Source of the DNA: a bacterium UBP10_UBA1149
Lineage (GTDB): Bacteria; Desulfobacterota; Binatia; UBA1149
Direction: 5' to 3'
Assembly (NCBI GenBank): GCA_002311335.1
Contig: DBZX01000003.1
Location: forward strand, 1-13,820
DNA: 13,820 nt
Below are positions 1 to 6,052 of this stretch, piece after piece (position 1 is the first letter of the stretch; every line of letters begins with the position of its first letter). Both the position numbers and the translations under genes were made by a program. Under the pieces are notes generated by a model that worked only from the letters and a program-made list of their open reading frames with translations, was not told the origin of the DNA and ran no database searches.

Positions 1-599
1 GCTGTTGCCTCGACCGCCTCGCGCGCCTGCACGCGCTTGCGCCAGCTGTCGAGCGCCGGGCGCTCACGATCGCCACCAAGCTGGAAGCCTATGCGCGTAA
101 CGACCTCGGTGGGGTAGAGGCTGAGGTCGGCCATGCTGAAGTTATCGGTGGCCAGCCAGTCGTTATCACTGAATTGCTGCTCGAGATCGTCGAGATAGCG
201 ATTCCACCGCGCCGATTGCTGCTCGATGACACTCTCGTCACGCTGCTCGCGACCGTAGAACAACATCGACGCCAGGCGCGCCAGCGGACGACTGCGGTTG
301 AAGTTGAGGTCCACTATCGCCGACCTCACCGCCGCCCGCTCGGCCGGGCCATCGCCCATGAGAGGTGGCTCGGGGTAAAGCTCTTCGAGGTATTCGTTGA
401 TCGTCATCGACTCGGCAATAGTAGTGTCGTCGTGCACCATGACAGGCACCAGGCCCCTGGGCGAAACCTCGAGAAACTCTTCCTGCTTGTTGCGCAGGTC
501 GACCTCGAAGGTTTCAAACTCCACGCCCTTTTCGTGCAGAACGATGCGCGAGCGCCACGCGTAGGGGCAGTAGGTGGTTGAGTAGAGCTTGATGGCCAC
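1..599 (-). CDS. Glutathione S-transferase family protein, C-terminus cut by window edge
   Basis: Likely a cytosolic glutathione S-transferase. The visible 199 residues begin with a thioredoxin-like N-terminal domain (about residues 1-75): IKLYSTTYCPYAWRSRIVL, with a Cys-Pro pair at 11-12 at the active-site position, as in Cys-type or stringent-starvation-like GSTs. Then come the cis-Pro region GLVPVM and the glutathione-binding ESMTINEYLEELYP. A helical C-terminal domain follows, with the typical NFSMADLSLYP motif; the reading frame is still open at base 1. The start is uncertain. GTG at 599 places the fold correctly, while GTG at 635 would add 12 residues; neither has a convincing ribosome binding site. 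It is transcribed away from the SRPBCC lipoprotein gene. The substrate is unknown. The family assignment is firm, the class is not. Confidence 0.88.
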   Translation of the reverse strand, partial: MAIKLYSTTYCPYAWRSRIVLHEKGVEFETFEVDLRNKQEEFLEVSPRGLVPVMVHDDTTIAESMTINEYLEELYPEPPLMGDGPAERAAVRSAIVDLNFNRSRPLARLASMLFYGREQRDESVIEQQSARWNRYLDDLEQQFSDNDWLATDNFSMADLSLYPTEVVTRIGFQLGGDRERPALDSWRKRVQAREAVEAT

Positions 600-628
600 G
601 ACGCGCAGACCGTAGTGGCCCCGCTTCC

Positions 629-657
629 TCGACACAAGACCCGCGCGGCATTACAAC
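629..657 (+). promoter_or_regulatory. Candidate sigma70-type promoter for the SRPBCC lipoprotein gene
   Basis: TCGACA (629-634) and TACAAC (652-657) are separated by 17 bases, matching the -35 and -10 consensus at 5 and 4 of 6 positions. The expected transcription start falls at about 664-665, on the ATG of the next gene, which would make a leaderless message. That fits the lack of a Shine-Dalgarno sequence before this ATG. The call is by eye only. Confidence 0.35.
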
Positions 658-664
658 GCACACT

Positions 665-1276
665 ATGCACAATCAGAATGGGCACATTCGACGTCAGGGA
701 GGAGCACAGTCGCCACCGCCCACGGGATGGGCAGGTTTCACGCAGTCAACAGCTTGGACCGGCAAGGCCGGGCGGCGCCTGGTTCTGCTTTCGGCGGCGC
801 TGGTGTTTTCGAGCATGGCGGCTTGTAATTCCCAGTGGGAAACCGAGCACCGCATCGACATTGCCGCCAGCCCCGAGCGGGTGTGGCAGCTGCTGTCCGA
901 ACTTGAGAACTACGGCCAGTGGAATCCCTACTCACCGCGGGCCGAGGGCCGACTCGTGGTGGGCGAAGAAGTACGGATCGAAGCCCACCTGGGCGACGAG
1001 GTCCGCTGGGTAAACAACCTCGTGACCGAGGTCGAGCCCGGCAAAAAACTCTGCTGGCACTCGCTTGAATGGTACGGTTTTCTCGCCCGCGGTTTTCGAT
1101 GCCGCAACCTGCAGCCACTGCCCGACGGGGGCGTGCGCCTGGTACACCACGAGCTCATGGTAGGCCCGCTTTCGGGGCTCATCGAGCGAATCTACCGCGA
1201 AGACATAGACGAGGGGCTGCGTGTAATGGACGAGGCGCTCAAGGCCGCCGCCGAAGCCACCGGGCAACAACAGTAG
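665..1276 (+). CDS. SRPBCC (START/polyketide-cyclase-like) putative lipoprotein
   Basis: A 203-residue protein of the SRPBCC fold (PYR/START/Bet v1-like), which usually binds hydrophobic ligands in a deep cavity. Residues 39-53 form a hydrophobic segment ending in SMAAC, a near-lipobox with Cys54 as the possible lipidated residue, so the domain is probably membrane-anchored outside the cytoplasm. The domain runs from about 58 to 195 and shows the family opening: an I-D-I-A-A-S-P-E-R-V-W-like stretch, then ENYGQWNPYSP. The hydrophobic segment is preceded by 38 residues, long for a signal peptide; I see no in-frame downstream start that would keep it, and no Shine-Dalgarno sequence, so the start is tentative. 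Two TAG codons end it in tandem, followed by the relic of a ligase in the same frame. The ligand and role are unknown. Confidence 0.72.
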   Translation: MHNQNGHIRRQGGAQSPPPTGWAGFTQSTAWTGKAGRRLVLLSAALVFSSMAACNSQWETEHRIDIAASPERVWQLLSELENYGQWNPYSPRAEGRLVVGEEVRIEAHLGDEVRWVNNLVTEVEPGKKLCWHSLEWYGFLARGFRCRNLQPLPDGGVRLVHHELMVGPLSGLIERIYREDIDEGLRVMDEALKAAAEATGQQQ

Positions 1277-1279
1277 TAG

Positions 1280-1363
1280 TGTCCGCGCCACCCCAACGGC
1301 AAGCTCTACAAGCGCCTGCTCAAGGACCGCTACTGGGGCAACAGTAACTCGCGCATCGTTTAG
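1280..1363 (+). pseudogene. Relic of acyl-CoA synthetase C-terminus (AMP-binding A10 motif)
   Basis: Twenty-seven sense codons followed by TAG read PRHPNGKLYKRLLKDRYW and then GNSNSRIV. This is how many fatty acyl-CoA synthetases of the AMP-forming adenylate family end: the A10 motif P-x-x-x-x-G-K, carrying the catalytic lysine, then K-R-x-L-x-x-x-Y-W and a short S-R-I-V tail. The rest of the roughly 500-residue enzyme is missing. The fragment is in frame with the SRPBCC gene but separated from it by two stop codons, and has no start codon of its own. The simplest reading is a deletion that removed the body of a ligase gene and left its last codons. Because it is short, the family call rests on motif recognition alone. 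Confidence 0.65.
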
Positions 1364-1371
1364 CTCGCTGC

Positions 1372-1389
1372 CGGGCGGTTAAACGCCCG
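1372..1389. terminator. GC-rich hairpin between convergent genes
   Basis: CGGGCG and CGCCCG form a perfect 6-bp stem around a 6-base loop (GTTAAA). It lies between the ligase relic and the 3' end of the minus-strand acyl-CoA dehydrogenase gene. No T-run follows on either strand, so a strong intrinsic terminator is not supported, but the place and shape fit a bidirectional transcription-end hairpin. Confidence 0.3.
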
Positions 1390-1407
1390 ACCGCTGAACG
1401 CCGGCCA

Positions 1408-2601
1408 TCAGCTGTCGTGTGGCAAGCCGAGCAGGCGTTCGGCGATGACGTTGCGCTGGATGTTGGGCGTGCCGCCGCCGATAACCGTGGTCGGCCACGA
1501 CAACGAATTTTTCTGCCAGCGCCCGCCCTGCACCGCGCCGGGCGACTTGCCGGTGAGCACACCGTGACCGCCCTGCATGTCGCAGGCGAGCCGGCCGGTC
1601 TCCACGTCCATCTCGGTACGCAGCAGCTTGTTGACCGAAGTCTCGGCGCCTATGGGCTCGCCGCGCAGCTGCTTGGTCAAAAACCTCAGTCCGTTCAAGC
1701 GCATGGCCTCGATGGTGGACTGCATGCGCGCGAGCCTCTGGCGGATGCCGGCATCCTCGATGGCCGGCTTGCCATTGAGACGGCACTCGCCGGCCATGCT
1801 CTTGAGATCGTCGAGGTTGTGGTGCAGCGCGGTGACCTCGGCAATAGAACTGCGCTCGTTGGCCAGGGCGTGCTTGGTGACGTCCCAGCCCTGCCCCTCG
1901 GCGCCCAGGCGGTTCTCGACCGGCACCCGGACGTTGTCAAAAAACACCTCGGCGAACGGGGTCTCGCCGTTCATGGCCTTGATGGGCCTTACCTCCAGGC
2001 CCTCTGAATCCATGGGCACCAGCAGGCAGCTTATGCCCAGGTGCTTGGACGCCGTGGGGTCGGTACGCACGAGCAGTATCATCCACTGCGCCCACATGGC
2101 CAGCGAGGTCCAGATCTTCTGGCCGTTGATGACGTAGTCGTCGCCGTCGCGCTCGGCGCGGCACTGCAGGCTGGCAAGATCGCTGCCCGAGCCGGGCTCG
2201 GAATAGCCGGTGCACCAGTGCTCCTCGGCCTTGAGTATGGGCGGTATGAAGCGTTTCTTCTGCGCGTCGGTGCCGTACTGGATGATGCCCGGGCCGACCC
2301 AGGCAAGGCCCATGTAAGACAAGCCCAGGATGGGAGCGCGCGCGTCGCCGCACTCCTGCTTGAGTATCATCTGCTCAACGATGCCGCCGCCACTGCCGCC
2401 GAACTCGCGCGGCCAGGAGAAACCCACCCAGCCTTTCTCGTACAAGGCCTGGTTCCAGGCGAGCAGCTTGGGCAGCTTGTCCATGGCCGACTCAATGTCG
2501 GCCCCGTCAGCACGAACGCCCTCGCTGTCGTGGTGCTCGGCGAGAAACTCGCGGACCTCGTTGCGAAACGCTTCTTCTTTTTCTGTAAACGAAAAGTCCA
2601 T
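1408..2601 (-). CDS. Acyl-CoA dehydrogenase, probable catalytic subunit of a heteromeric pair
   Basis: A 397-residue FAD-dependent acyl-CoA dehydrogenase of full family length, which would oxidise an acyl-CoA to the trans-2-enoyl-CoA. Seen: an N-terminal helical domain with WPREFGGSGGG (63-73), the flavin-region motif YSEPGSGSDL (133-142), VINGQKIWTS (157-166) and a C-terminal GGGTPNIQRN (375-384). The usual catalytic Glu of a YEGT motif is Gly here. A Glu in ANER (Glu249) sits at the alternative helix position used by LCAD, IVD and the actinobacterial FadE26/ChsE-type enzymes. The ATG at 2601 has a GGAG eight bases upstream and fits the family start MDFSFTEKEE. It lies 38 bases behind a second, divergent-looking acyl-CoA dehydrogenase gene, so the two are probably one operon and one heteromeric enzyme. 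The substrate is unknown; sterol-type or branched acyl-CoA is a guess. Confidence 0.93.
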   Translation of the reverse strand: MDFSFTEKEEAFRNEVREFLAEHHDSEGVRADGADIESAMDKLPKLLAWNQALYEKGWVGFSWPREFGGSGGGIVEQMILKQECGDARAPILGLSYMGLAWVGPGIIQYGTDAQKKRFIPPILKAEEHWCTGYSEPGSGSDLASLQCRAERDGDDYVINGQKIWTSLAMWAQWMILLVRTDPTASKHLGISCLLVPMDSEGLEVRPIKAMNGETPFAEVFFDNVRVPVENRLGAEGQGWDVTKHALANERSSIAEVTALHHNLDDLKSMAGECRLNGKPAIEDAGIRQRLARMQSTIEAMRLNGLRFLTKQLRGEPIGAETSVNKLLRTEMDVETGRLACDMQGGHGVLTGKSPGAVQGGRWQKNSLSWPTTVIGGGTPNIQRNVIAERLLGLPHDS

Positions 2602-2639
2602 GTCACTGCTCCGTCGTTGTCTCTTCGGGGCTGCTGTTC

Positions 2640-3758
2640 CTACAGCCCCTGGGCCGCCAGCAAGCGCTCGCGCTGGTAGTCGGGCGAGCCCATGAGGTTG
2701 CGACACAGGCGGCCCCGCTTGTAGTAGAGATGGGCATCACATTCCCAGGTATAGCCAATGGCTCCGTGTAGCTGCACTCCTTCCTCGCCGGCTCGGTCGA
2801 GCGCCTCCGCGGCCCACTCCTTGGCCATGGCAACGCTGCTGGCGGCGTCATCAAGATGGTCTACCGCCCACGACGCGTAGTAGGTAAGCGACCTGGCCGA
2901 CTCGGTGGCCACGTAGATCTCGGCAAGACGGTGCTTCACTCCCTGGAAGCGACCGATCGGACTGCCGAACTGTTGTCGCACCTTGGCAAACTCGGTCGTG
3001 AGCTGCAGTGAACCGTCGGCCGCGCCAACCATCTCGGCACAGAGCGCGACCAGGCCTGCGTCAAGCGCGCGTGACAGCAGCGGCCACGCCTGCCCCGCTG
3101 CTCCCAGCCGCGAGTCGGCCGCCACGCGCACCGAGTCCAGGCTGACGCGGGCCGCGCGGCAGGTGGTGTCAATGAGTTGCAGCGGCTCCACCGTGAGGCC
3201 CTCTGCGGCGGAGTCGACCGCGAACACGCTCAGCCCGTCGGCCTCGCGCGCGACCAGCAGCAGCTTGTCGGCCGACTGCCCCCAGGGCACGAACATCTTC
3301 GTGCCCGACAGCGTCAGCCAACCATCGCCGTCAGCCGTGGCCGTGGTGGCCACGCCGTCGGGGTCGATGACGTCGCTGTCTTCAAAAAACGCAAGCGTCA
3401 CCACGCTCGTGCCCTCGGCCAGCGGCGCCAGCAACTCGGCTTTCTGGGCCTCGCTGCCCAGCAGGTCAACGGCGCGCGCGGCGGTGGTGACGGCCAGGAA
3501 CGGCGAAGGCAACAGCGAGCGGCCCAGCTCCTCGGCGACCACGACCACGTCTTCCCAGTTCAGGCCCAGCCCACCGGCCTGCTCGGGCACGGCCAGGCCC
3601 AACCAGCCCAGCTCGGCCATCGACGCCCACATCTGCTTGTCAAAAGCGTCGTCGCTGTCCATTAATTCGCGAACCCTGTCCATCGGGCAGCGCTCGTCGG
3701 CAAAGCGGCGCACCTGTCGGCGCAGCTGTTCCTGTTCCTCGCTGAATCCAAAATCCAT
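2640..3758 (-). CDS. Acyl-CoA dehydrogenase, probable non-catalytic partner subunit
   Basis: A 372-residue member of the acyl-CoA dehydrogenase family. Seen: start MDFGFSEEQEQLRRQ, VPEQAGGLGLNWED (58-71), RQQFGSPIGRFQ (261-271), and QLHGAIGYTWECDAHLYYKR (329-348), typical of FadE27/FadE28-like subunits. At the helix where the downstream gene has ANER, this protein reads RALDAGLVAL (230-239), so the catalytic Glu seems absent. The usual SEPGSGSD flavin motif is also degenerate (TLAFFEDSDVIDPDG, 121-135). The C-terminus LCRNLMGSPDYQRERLL likewise lacks a YEGT motif. Such degenerate subunits pair with a catalytic subunit as alpha2beta2 enzymes in sterol side-chain degradation. The start is a choice between ATG 3758, which fits the family, and an in-frame GTG at 3776; an AGGAG lies one base before the GTG and 19 before the ATG, so it settles neither. 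It is first in the minus-strand operon. Confidence 0.88.
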   Translation of the reverse strand: MDFGFSEEQEQLRRQVRRFADERCPMDRVRELMDSDDAFDKQMWASMAELGWLGLAVPEQAGGLGLNWEDVVVVAEELGRSLLPSPFLAVTTAARAVDLLGSEAQKAELLAPLAEGTSVVTLAFFEDSDVIDPDGVATTATADGDGWLTLSGTKMFVPWGQSADKLLLVAREADGLSVFAVDSAAEGLTVEPLQLIDTTCRAARVSLDSVRVAADSRLGAAGQAWPLLSRALDAGLVALCAEMVGAADGSLQLTTEFAKVRQQFGSPIGRFQGVKHRLAEIYVATESARSLTYYASWAVDHLDDAASSVAMAKEWAAEALDRAGEEGVQLHGAIGYTWECDAHLYYKRGRLCRNLMGSPDYQRERLLAAQGL

Positions 3759-3781
3759 AACCGCGTTTTGTCCCACGCTCC

Positions 3782-3810
3782 TTTACTTGATGCAAGGCGT
3801 CACCTAGTAT
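3782..3810 (+). promoter_or_regulatory. Candidate promoter for the SDR gene
   Basis: TTTACT (3782-3787) and TAGTAT (3805-3810) are spaced by 17 bases, each matching 4 of 6 consensus positions. The predicted start is near 3817, leaving a leader of about 23 bases that carries the GGAGG before the ATG at 3840. The -10 box overlaps the palindrome at 3806-3821. Confidence 0.4.
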
Positions 3811-3821
3811 CCGGCGATACT
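3806..3821. promoter_or_regulatory. Perfect 6-4-6 palindrome, candidate operator between divergent genes
   Basis: AGTATC-CGGC-GATACT is a perfect inverted repeat. It covers the -10 box and probable start site of the plus-strand SDR promoter, and also the GATACT that could serve as -10 on the minus strand. This is where a dimeric repressor such as a TetR-family protein would shut both transcripts. It is not the KstR or KstR2 motif as I know them. No regulator gene is in the window. Confidence 0.5.
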
Positions 3822-3834
3822 TTTTGCGGAGGAA
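3806..3834 (-). promoter_or_regulatory. Weak candidate promoter for the acyl-CoA dehydrogenase pair
   Basis: Read on the minus strand, TTCCTC (3834-3829) and GATACT (3811-3806) are separated by 17 bases. The -10 is good (4 of 6), the -35 poor (3 of 6). The start would fall near 3799, upstream of both candidate start codons (3776 and 3758). It would share the palindrome with the SDR promoter. Confidence 0.28.
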
Positions 3835-3839
3835 CACTG

Positions 3840-4751
3840 ATGTCAGAGGATAGATTTGGACTTGCAGGGCGCACGGCGCTGATAACCGGAGCGGGCGGCG
3901 GACTGGGGCGTGAGCACGCGCTGCTGTTCGGCAGCCACGGGGCAAACGTGGTCGTAAACGACCTCGGTGGCTCGCGCGACGGCTCGGGTTCCGGCAGCGA
4001 AATGGCCGACAAGGTCGTAGCAGAGATCAAGGCCGCGGGCGGCAACGCGGTGGCCAACTACGGCTCGGTGTCCGAAACCGAATCGGCCCAGGCCATGGTG
4101 CAGACCGCACTCGACGCCTTCGGTTCAATAGACATCGTGGTCAACAACGCCGGCATACTGCGCGACAAGAGCTTCAAGAACATGACCGAGCAGGACTGGG
4201 ATCTCGTGATCGCGGTTCACCTCAAGGGCGCGTTCAACGTAACCAAGGCGGCCTGGGAGCCCATGCGCGAGGCCAAGTACGGCCGCGTGGTGCTCACCTC
4301 TTCGGCCTCGGGCCTCTACGGCAACTTCGGGCAGACCAACTACGGCGCGGCCAAGGCGGCGCTGTGCGGCCTCGGCCAGGCGCTGGCCGAGGAAGGCGCC
4401 AAGAACAACATCCACACCAACATCATCGCACCGCTGGCCTTGAGCCGCATGACCGAGGACATCATGCCCCCGGAGATGCAGGACCTCATCAAGCCCGAGT
4501 ACGTGTCGCCGCTGGTGGTGTACCTCTGCGCCGAGAGCTGCGAAGACAACGGCCAGATCTACGAAGTGGGCGCCGGCTGCTACGCGCGCGTGGAGACACT
4601 TCGCGCCAAGGGTTTCGCCGTAAAGCCCGACGGACCGATCTCGGTGGATACCATCGCCGACAACTGGAAGGCCATCAACGACCCCACCGGCGGTGAGATC
4701 ATCCACTCGCCCATGGAGTCGACCATGGCCTCGCTCAAGCACGCGTCCTAG
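3840..4751 (+). CDS. SDR-family 3-hydroxyacyl-CoA dehydrogenase, MFE-2/17beta-HSD4-like
   Basis: A 303-residue short-chain dehydrogenase resembling the N-terminal domain of peroxisomal multifunctional enzyme type 2 and bacterial Hsd4A-like proteins. These oxidise (3R)-3-hydroxyacyl-CoA to 3-ketoacyl-CoA with NAD. Seen: the Rossmann motif TGAGGGLG (16-23), VVVNDLGGSRDGSGSGS (37-53), which is the MFE-2 signature after beta2, NNAG (102-105), catalytic Ser155 in SSASGLYGNFGQ, and Tyr168/Lys172 in NYGAAK. The C-terminal extension (about 255-303) is longer than in plain SDRs, as in MFE-2 homologues. ATG 3840 has GGAGG about seven bases upstream, a strong start. It diverges from the acyl-CoA dehydrogenase pair across a shared operator and would act two steps later in the same beta-oxidation round. 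It ends 13 bases from the convergent gene. Confidence 0.92.
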   Translation: MSEDRFGLAGRTALITGAGGGLGREHALLFGSHGANVVVNDLGGSRDGSGSGSEMADKVVAEIKAAGGNAVANYGSVSETESAQAMVQTALDAFGSIDIVVNNAGILRDKSFKNMTEQDWDLVIAVHLKGAFNVTKAAWEPMREAKYGRVVLTSSASGLYGNFGQTNYGAAKAALCGLGQALAEEGAKNNIHTNIIAPLALSRMTEDIMPPEMQDLIKPEYVSPLVVYLCAESCEDNGQIYEVGAGCYARVETLRAKGFAVKPDGPISVDTIADNWKAINDPTGGEIIHSPMESTMASLKHAS

Positions 4752-4764
4752 CGGGGAGGCCGCT

Positions 4765-5940
4765 TCACTCCAGGTCCATCATGCGGGCGAGGATCACCTT
4801 CATGACCTCGTTTGAGCCCGCGTAGATGGGCATGGCGCGCACGTCCATGTAGTCGCGCGCTATGGGATACTCGGCCATGTAGCCGTAGCCGCCGTGCAGC
4901 TGCACGCAATCGTCGGCCACCCGGCAAGCCATGTCGCTCAGCCACCACTTGGCCATCGACACGCGGCGGGTGATGTCATCGCCGGCGATGAACTCGTCTA
5001 TCAACGAATCGATAAACGTGCGGCCGATCTCGATCTCGGTGGCGCGCTCTACCAGCTTGAAGGCGTTGTGCTGGAAGCTGCCGATGGATTTGCCGAACGC
5101 TCGCCGCTCACGCACGTAGGGCAGCGTCTTGGCAAGGGCCTGTTCGGCCGCGACCTGGGCGGCCACGGCTATCATCAGCCGCTCGCGCTGGAGGTTTTTC
5201 ATCAGGTAGGCAAATCCCTGGCCGGGCTCGCCCAGCAGGTTGTCGGCCGGCACCCGGCAGTCCTCGAAAAACAACTCGGCGGTGTCCTGGCAGTGCTGGC
5301 CCATCTTTTCGAGCTGCCGTGACTTAACGAAACCAGCCGCCCCGCCCTCGACCACGAACAGGCTCAACCCGCGCGCGCCTGTCGCCTGGTCGGGCTTCTC
5401 GTCGTCGCCGACAGCCGTGCGTGCCACAACGACCACCAAGTCGCACTCCATGCCGTTGGAGATAAAGGTCTTCTGTCCGTTGATGACCCACTGGTCGCCG
5501 TCGCGCACGGCTGTGGTAGCAACGGCCGCGAGATCGCTGCCGACTCCCGGCTCGGTCATGGCAATGGCCGCCACCATCTCGCCTGACGCGCAGCCGGCGA
5601 GCCAGCGCTCGCGGTTGCCGGCCGTGGCGTACTGGTCGATGTAGGGCGCGGTAATGTCGGCGTGCACCGACACGCCCGTCTGCAGGCCCATGTGACCGGT
5701 GCGGCCGAGCTCCTCGCAGACCACCACCGACATGGCGAAATCGGCGCCCGCACCACCCAGCGCCGGATCCACCCAGGGGCAGAGATAACCCTGCCGGCCC
5801 ATGCCCAGCCAGAAATCACGGGGCACGCGGCGGTCTTTTTCCCACTGCTCAAGCCCGGGGGTTACTTCGGAGGCCAGGAACGCGCTCAACGCCTGCCTGA
5901 GCGCACTCACTTCTTCGGTCTGCCAGTCGGCTCGTCCCAT
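4765..5940 (-). CDS. Acyl-CoA dehydrogenase, LCAD/IVD-like
   Basis: A 391-residue flavin-dependent acyl-CoA dehydrogenase. Motifs in order: CPWVDPALGGAGADF (54-68), AMTEPGVGSDL (127-137), VINGQKTFISNG (152-163), KMGQHCQDTAELFFEDCRVP (212-231), RERRAFGKSIGSFQ (277-290), DDCVQLHGGYGYMAEYPIAR (343-362) and PIYAGSNEVMK (371-381). In MCAD-type enzymes the last motif contains the catalytic Glu (YEGT); here it is Ala374. Glu253 in LQRERLMIA matches the alternative catalytic position of long-chain and isovaleryl-CoA dehydrogenases, so the enzyme should be active. ATG 5940 is taken as the start; ATG 5952, with a G-run just upstream, would add four residues. It is transcribed away from the hotdog hydratase gene and converges on the SDR gene. 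The substrate is not determined. Confidence 0.94.
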   Translation of the reverse strand: MGRADWQTEEVSALRQALSAFLASEVTPGLEQWEKDRRVPRDFWLGMGRQGYLCPWVDPALGGAGADFAMSVVVCEELGRTGHMGLQTGVSVHADITAPYIDQYATAGNRERWLAGCASGEMVAAIAMTEPGVGSDLAAVATTAVRDGDQWVINGQKTFISNGMECDLVVVVARTAVGDDEKPDQATGARGLSLFVVEGGAAGFVKSRQLEKMGQHCQDTAELFFEDCRVPADNLLGEPGQGFAYLMKNLQRERLMIAVAAQVAAEQALAKTLPYVRERRAFGKSIGSFQHNAFKLVERATEIEIGRTFIDSLIDEFIAGDDITRRVSMAKWWLSDMACRVADDCVQLHGGYGYMAEYPIARDYMDVRAMPIYAGSNEVMKVILARMMDLE

Positions 5941-6017
5941 GGCTGACAACATACACCCCCGCCACGGCAAGGGGGAGTGGCGCCGGTGCCTGGCGCAGCA
6001 ACCGCCACACAAAGATC

Positions 6018-6046
6018 TTGGAACGGCTCAGCACCTGCGGCAGAAT
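6018..6046 (+). promoter_or_regulatory. Candidate promoter for the hotdog hydratase gene
   Basis: TTGGAA (6018-6023) and CAGAAT (6041-6046) lie 17 bases apart, each matching 4 of 6 consensus positions. The predicted start falls on or next to the ATG at 6053, suggesting a leaderless transcript. Only a poor AGG two bases before the ATG could act as a ribosome binding site. Confidence 0.33.
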
Positions 6047-6052
6047 CAGGTC

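Noticed and set aside
1274..1282. Tandem TAG as evidence of stop-codon readthrough joining the lipoprotein to the ligase tail
   Set aside because: A 27-residue ligase tail has no sensible role on an SRPBCC lipoprotein, and two stops in a row argue against readthrough; deletion remnant is simpler.
4752..4764. GCGG-GGAGG-CCGC mini inverted repeat between the convergent SDR and LCAD-like genes
   Set aside because: A four-base stem is too small to support a terminator call.
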